From Russula earlei (taxonomy: Eukaryota > Basidiomycota > Agaricomycetes > Russulales > Russulaceae): a DNA stretch of 57,881 nucleotides. Numbering within the stretch: position 1 is the first letter of the stretch; each line of letters begins with the position of its first letter. A program made the position numbers and the translations under genes. The stretch covers positions 1-57,881 of the forward strand of contig JAGFNK010000335.1 in NCBI GenBank assembly GCA_025769875.1, read 5' to 3'. Shown piece by piece: positions 52,336-57,881 of the stretch. The notes under the pieces are model-generated. The model searched no databases, had not been told where the DNA came from, and saw nothing but the letters and a program-made list of their open reading frames with translations.

Positions 52336-53824
52336 TGTCATAAACCATTTCCCAGAGAGGGCCCTTGAAGGACCCTTCCTTATTAGAGGAAAACCAGCCT
52401 CTATGGTGCCACCCTGTTCACACAGACAAAAGGGGTGAGTAGATGTGTCCACAATATTGCACATGCATTGTTGCATGAGTGATTCTCAACACAATCAACA
52501 TACAGCAAGCCCCACTCAATGGCAACCCTTTTAGCAATAAAGAACACTATTATAGCCTCTCTAAGGACCCTTTAGGATGACTCTAAATGCCCTACAAGAG
52601 ACTCTAACAAGACACTAAAAGCCCTACAATGTGTTATTAGACTAACTCTAATAACCATAGAATGAACTATAAAGCAATACTAAGGACCTTAATACAAGTA
52701 TTAGGGTTGACTCTGATGAGCCTCATAGAACTATATAAGGGGCCTTATAAGCAACTCTATGTTGAACCAGATGGGCGCAGGTTATGATAACAACGATAAG
52801 ATCCTTAAGATCTATCAAAAGATATTTCAGTATTGTGTAAGACAAGACTATAATTCAGTAATACCTATCAAAAGATATCTACAACGCATGATTAGATGCG
52901 AGAGATAAGATAAGAAACAGTAAGTACTCACTTCAGTATTGTGTAAGACAAGACTGAAGTGATCTATCAAAATATGACGCTCTTAAGTACTCCAGAGCGT
53001 CTCTAAGTACACTTCAAGTAGCTACCATCAATAAGAAACAAAGATCATACAAGGATCAGTTGTTAGTAGCTACCGATTGTCATCAATTAACTTATCATTG
53101 TAAGTAACACAGATCTCAGCGTATGAGCTGAGCTGGTCTGTGTGATCCAATGTGTCATGCGCCTGAGCTAAACTGGTGATGCCCGGTCCATGTAACTGAC
53201 ACGTCAATGCGTCTGGGCTGTGATTACATCACAATGTCCCAGGGTAGTGGTAACACACCAAATCAATGATAATCTCAACACTCTATTCTCTGAACCAAAC
53301 TACAAGTCCACAAATGACCGGCCCTAAACTAACTAACAAGAAATGAATCAGGTGCTTACACGTGCACTAAAGTAGTAAACACGTGGACAATGGAAGCTCT
53401 TACTCATCAAGAAGAGTCTTCTTACTCAGCAGCTTACTGAGCATGACCGAGCATGCTCAGTAAGCGTCCTCCGACTTCTTACTCATCACTCTATTGTGCT
53501 TGATAACAAGGTTATGACTTGTTCCCTATTTAGCAGTTCTCTTGTAGTATATAAGCGCTCAATAAAGTAGCGGACAGTCCTCAGACTGTCCATTTGTTTA
53601 CGGCACTCTCCAACCCTGGGATACTCCTTTAAGGACCGTCCCCTTGTGACTATCCTGGCCTCTTCCCTGCGTGATTGCTCGACTCTCACAGTAACAATAC
53701 CTCTCTGGTATCTGTTACTACTCTGGACTCTACTTCTTGCCCACGCAGTCTTGGACGTCTATCGACTCGTCTTCGAGCTTATCCCTCGCTCTTGAACTGG
53801 ATAGTTCAACAGTGAGTCTTGACA
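52336..53824 (+). repeat. R1 LTR at an R2/R2 junction, containing a nested R3
   Basis: TGTCATAAACC to GAGTCTTGACA; about 963 bp after removing 52760-53285. Flanks GGTAT and CTCTC do not match: the left neighbour is the end of one R2 LTR and the right neighbour the start of another, so ectopic recombination or deletion is likely. Hairpin GGACAGTC/GACTGTCC near 53573. Confidence 0.85.
52760..53280 (+). repeat. R3 solo LTR, target duplication CTCTA
   Basis: 521 bp, TGTTGAACCAG to AATCTCAACA, flanked by CTCTA at 52755-52759 and 53281-53285. The hairpin CACTTCAGT/ACTGAAGTG sits inside. Confidence 0.95.
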
Positions 53825-55431
53825 CTCTCTCACTTTGCATTGCTGAATCCCTTCCATTTTCTGGGCTATCCCTCTTGCGGTACAAGATATTACTATTGCA
53901 AAAGCACTATAACACGACCAGACACCCATTTCCTAATCAGGTAATCATCGCGTGGCAGCCACATGGCCACCCAGCCACCAAGGACCCAAAACAGCGGCAC
54001 AAACTCTTAGAAACTGTTGCATAAATCATTTGATGTCATCAAGGCTCCAATGACATCATGGCTGACTGAGCGACTCCACAGTGACCTCATAGGCTCACTA
54101 AGTGCTCCACAGTGACATCATAATGATGTCATCGCTCCACAATGATCAGTAATGCGCTCAGTAAGCCTGAAACTTAACACAAGCAAGTTTATGCCTCTGT
54201 AGTCCTATTGGATGGTGTTACGAACCAAAGGCCAGGTCCTGGCTGTAGATTGTCCTATTTCACTCAAGAGAAACCTCTCTCACTTTTGCATTAACCGACT
54301 CCCTTCCATTTTCTGGGCTATCCCTCTTGCAGTACAAGATATCACTATTGCAAAAGCACTATAACACGACCAGACACCCGTTTCCTAATCGGGTAATCAT
54401 CGCGTGGCAGCCACATGGCCACCCAGCCACCAAGGACCCAAAACAGCAGCACAAACTCTTAGAAACTGTTGCATAAATCATCTGATGTCATCAAGGCTCC
54501 AATGACATCATGGCTGACTGAGTGACTCCACAGTGACCTCATAGGCTCACTAAGTGCTCCACAGTGACATCATAATGATGTCATCACTCCACAATGATCA
54601 GTAATGCGCTCAGTAAGCCTGAAACCTGACACAAGCAAGTTTATGCCTCTGTAGTCCTATTGGATGGTACCAAAGAGTCTAGAATAGTCCCAGTTCTTTG
54701 TAATCGACCCTGTACCTTGTATATAAGCCCCAATGAAGCATGGCAGTTGTCAGACTGTCCATTTGTGATACTCTCATACTCCTGGGTACTCCCCTGCAAC
54801 CGCTCAGTTTAAAGACTTCCCTCGCCTCCAAGGTACTCTTCAACGACCGCCTTGTCTAAAGCCCCCTCGCTGCACTGGCCTCCAGTCTTCACCTCTGCCT
54901 CCTGCAACACTTACCAGTCCCCATCTGGTACCTCCTCGTCGTTTGGCTCATCCTCTTGTTCAACGCTGCCTTCGCCGCGTATCATCTGTTCCGACCCTTG
55001 CCCACCAGCTCCTGAGTCCTTAGTGATCAGCAGTACGTGTCTTGACAGATGGTACCAAAGAGTCTAGAATAGTCCCAGTTCTTTGTGATCGACCCTGTGC
55101 ACTGTATATAAGCCCCAATGAAGCATGGCAGTCGTCAGACTGTCCATTTGTGATACTCTTATCTTCCTGGGTACTCCCCTGTGACTGCTCAGTCTAAAGT
55201 CCTCCCTCGTCCTCAAGGTACTCTTCAACGACCGCCTTGTTTAAAGCCCCTCGCTGCACTGGCCTCTACTCTTCGCCTCTGCCTCTTGCAACACATACCA
55301 GTCCCCATCTGGTATCTTCTAGTCATTTGGCTCGTCCTCCTGTTCAATGCCATTTACGCCGTGTACTGTCTGTTCCGACCCTTGCCCACCTGCTCCTGAG
55401 TCCTTAGTGATCAGCAGTACGTGTCTTGACA
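53825..55431 (+). repeat. R2 LTR (5' LTR of the rightmost element), split by another R2
   Basis: 53825-54215 plus 55048-55431, lacking the first 60 bp; ends CGTGTCTTGACA at 55431. TATATAAG near 55104. Followed by the internal region from 55432 (TCTGGACAGTC), so it is the 5' LTR of a plus-strand element. Confidence 0.82.
54216..55047 (+). repeat. R2 solo LTR inserted in R2, target duplication GATGG
   Basis: 832 bp, TGTTACGAACC to GTGTCTTGACA, flanked by GATGG at 54211-54215 and 55048-55052. TATATAAG near 54719. A complete reference copy for the family. Confidence 0.95.
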
Positions 55432-55477
55432 TCTGGACAGTCTCTCATCATTCCTGTATTGACCAGCCAACGCTCAA

Positions 55478-56402
55478 GTGTCCATTCCTAACTCCCCCAC
55501 TTTGGTTAACACCTCCTTGCGCCTCCCTTCTCCTCTGCAACCTACCCCACGCACTGCCCTTCGCATTCTTACTGAAGACATCAACCCAGTCAACACATCC
55601 TCTCCCCTTAGCATCCTATACTCCCCAACAGCCCCACCATCATCTCCCAACATTTCCAAGCCTATCCCAGGAGACTTTGTCCCTGTTGGCACTCCCCCTC
55701 CCACGCAGAACGAGCAACAGCAAGCGGACCGTCCTCCCTTGCCTGAAGGCTTCCTCGACCGTCCCCCCTTGCACAGCATTTCGCTTCCATCCACACCAGT
55801 ACTTCGTCCTCCCTACCACCAATCATCACCAGGAGCAGTGGCATCCCCTCCACGACTTGAATCATTAAGACTACCTTGGACGCATCCCTACCTCAGACCA
55901 GTTAGCTCGTCGCACATTCACAGACACCTTCACCACTGCCTTTTGTGCACGCATTGTCCACACTTTTGCGGTTGAACCCTCCAATGCTGCCCTTGCCACT
56001 GAGTACAGCCTCACCCCCTTTGGCATTTGTTCTAATGTCGGGATATACACCCTGGACGCTGACTTCCCCCTCGGATGAATTGCATACATTTTTAACACTT
56101 CGTTGTTCAGAAAACTTCTTACTTTGCCCACTGTTTACCGCCCTGCTTACAAGGGCTCATTTTGCTTATCCATTGTACACGACTTCTTGGACGGATGCCT
56201 CGCTTTTGCTTACGGTTACTTACATTTCGAAGAGAACAGTAACCGCGTCTCCCTATGTCACTATTCGACTTATACAGTCGATACCATCCACTTCAACCCA
56301 CAGTTACTTCGCTTCTGCTTCACACCTCGTATTCCCCCTAACCCTCTCAAAATAATTGAGAGGTACCATCTCAAAACCATAGATCTTGCGCATGGTTCTT
56401 AA
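55478..56402 (+). pseudogene. First internal frame of the R2 retrotransposon (gag-like, unrecognised)
   Basis: Starts MSIPNSPTLVNTSLRLPSPL, Pro/Ser-rich for about 130 codons (PGDFVPVGTPPPTQNEQQQA). It then shifts frame near 55875 into a folded-looking part: FTDTFTTAFCARIVHTF, TPFGICSNVGIYTLDADF, LPTVYRPAYKGSFCLSIVHD, NSNRVSLCHYSTYTVDTIHF, IIERYHLKTIDLAHGS. A TGA near 56076 could come from CGA. Position directly after the LTR suggests gag, but no zinc knuckle or known gag core is seen. AATAAAG and GAATAAAC near 56430-56445 may be poly(A) signals. Confidence 0.5.
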
Positions 56403-56472
56403 AAAGTAAGAACCATCCCTTGTAATGCTTCAATAAAGATCGAATAAACCTCTCTTCTTTGCCTTAACTAAA

Positions 56473-57391
56473 GTGCCTCGAGAATACGCCTTAGAAGAAG
56501 ACAAAGAAGAAGATGCTATCACCAGACATGTCTTGAGCCTAAATCATTATCGAACTTGGGCCTCCACCACATTCCCTGTCACCACCTTAACCAACCTACA
56601 CAATGTACCAGGGATAGAACCACCCCACGAGGACTTTCCTCATCTGCATTTTCAAAGAATTCCTTGAAGTCTTACCATTTGGACAACTCCTAAGCCACGA
56701 CGAACATGCATTATATCTTGAAACCCTTAGTCGACTCCTGCCACCAGCATGACAACAACTATTATATTGGCAACTTGCTCAAGCAAAGAACATCCAAGGA
56801 CAACCAGTTGATTATCAATCCCTGCGCTCCAGCAAATTGAACCTTTGGACCAGAATCATCCAGCCACGTCACCATCTCATTGTTAACTCTTTAACGACAG
56901 GGTATCGCCTGTTTTACCTGGCTTGGACATACATCAGCTACTATCGTCTCACTGTCCAGTTCTATCACCTACGCCTCAACAGAATACAAAGGGAAAATCA
57001 ATCTTACGTCCAACTTGCTGTTGTACCAGGAATACACAACACCTTTGACTGGGAAACTAACTCTTGGCTATACGATGCAGAATACAATCAACCTTGGGCA
57101 ATTACCAGCCCAGACGCCTCATATACTGGTCCCCCTGCATACTATTCTGTCCCAGCAATCCTGGAAGCCTCGAGTCTTGCCCCTCGACCCCTCACACCGA
57201 TTCAAACCACTGTCCCAACTAGCCAAGAACGTTGGTCTGCCAGCACAGAAGATACTGAGTCAAATCTGTGGACAGCAAGGTGTAACTGCAAAACAGAGTA
57301 TTGCACGTGCAACTTCCGACCAGATACGCCTCCTACGCCCGACGGAATTACCTTGTGGACGCCAGGCGATTACCACCTCCCCATTAGATAA
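56473..57391 (+). pseudogene. Second internal frame of the R2 retrotransposon, unrecognised
   Basis: MPREYALEEDKEEDAITRHV, then after a frameshift near 56660 VLPFGQLLSHDEHALYLETL, a stop (TGA) near 56750, then LWTRIIQPRHHLIVNSLTTG, YYRLTVQFYHLRLNRIQREN, and a Cys-rich end ARCNCKTEYCTCNF before the stop at 57389-57391. The Cys cluster may be a nucleic-acid-binding remnant. I know no family for it. Confidence 0.45.
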
Positions 57392-57483
57392 ATCTGGCCC
57401 CTTGACACAGAAGACGTGCGTCATCCCAACGACCCCCTGAGAGAGAAACAATCCCCAATGCAAGAGGATTTCTTGTTGAATGA

Positions 57484-57881
57484 CCATTACCTCCTACCCC
57501 TCCTGATGCCTACTTACCCTTGTTTACCAATCGTATTCCTACCCCTGTTGTACCTACCCAACCCTTTGCATCACCCCTTGTTGAATCCCCTGATAGTGCC
57601 GATCTTAGGAATACTGATTTACACTGCTATTTACCAGAACAATCCTTCTTAGCATTAAACCTACCTACACGTTCAAGGAGAGAGTTAATTGAATTCAAGA
57701 GTTATTGCACCCAAGCTTGGCATCAACGACTGACACACTTTATAGTTTACAAACACCCCACTAAGGAAATAAGTGACTTTGCCATCTCCCCAGTGGAATT
57801 CGAAGGATTCCTGTGGAAGACCCAAGTAGTTCTAACACAAAGCAGCATCACTGAAGAATATTCCCGAATCCAATTAAGAAG
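57484..57881 (+). CDS. Third internal frame, open at the window end
   Basis: One frame stays open to the last base: FTNRIPTPVVPTQPFASPLV, LPEQSFLALNLPTRSRRELI, TQAWHQRLTHFIVYKHPTKE, VEFEGFLWKTQVVLTQSSIT. Helical, charged, protein-like. Probably the next part of the same element polyprotein; the rest lies outside the window. Confidence 0.45.

Overview
This is nuclear DNA of a filamentous basidiomycete, most likely a mushroom-forming Agaricomycete. The intact genes carry many 48-62 bp introns with CTAAC/TTGAC-like branch sites. The repeats are fungal Ty1/Copia, Ty3/Gypsy, PIF/Harbinger and Tc1/mariner types. I cannot fix the genus from sequence alone; a Boletales-like fungus is my guess. About 85% of the window is transposon debris.

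Layout. 1-7717: decayed Copia pol with a 3' LTR, an LTR fragment, a Gypsy protease fragment, then a two-gene PIF/Harbinger element. 8186-14477: a CpG-rich island of three host genes on the + strand: a Cys-repeat protein (4 exons), an aromatic/alpha-aminoadipate-type aminotransferase (10 exons) and a leucine-rich-repeat protein (4 exons). 14478-32300: nested LTR elements. These include a 1.57 kb long-TIR element with a 9-bp target duplication, a gag gene split by three LTRs, a truncated long-TIR Tc1-like element carrying a transcription-factor-like fragment, and a Gypsy gag-protease relic. 32300-41150: a gag-like fragment, low-complexity sequence and a mosaic of exon-like fragments between pyrimidine-rich spacers. 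41190-43510: a second CpG-rich patch with a predicted small secreted repeat protein made of phase-2 mini-exons. 43960-55431: a nest in which an R1 LTR sits in an R2 LTR, a 6.69 kb Tc1-like element sits in the R1 LTR, another R1 LTR sits inside that element, and further LTRs follow. 55432-57881: the start of an R2-type retrotransposon internal region.

LTR family names (R1-R5, R3-long) are mine and apply only to this window. R1: about 962 bp, TGTCA...TGACA or similar. R2: about 832 bp, TGTTACGAACC...TGACA. R3: 521 bp, with a longer R3-long version. R4: about 535 bp. R5: 876 bp.

Most notable points. (1) The mini-exon gene at 42070-43506 has 200-bp units, introns included, tandemly amplified, and its introns are more alike than its exons. 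(2) The 6.69 kb long-TIR element has TA duplications and a decayed DD34E transposase, and it carries a piece of an acetyl-CoA synthetase gene with a retained intron and an 84-bp internal inversion. (3) Nearly every LTR family has a strong hairpin, usually just downstream of its TATA box. (4) Premature stops in transposon genes are mostly CGA-to-TGA, as expected from deamination of methylated CpG. Only the three-gene island and the mini-exon gene look like functional host coding sequence; no operon-like arrangement applies.
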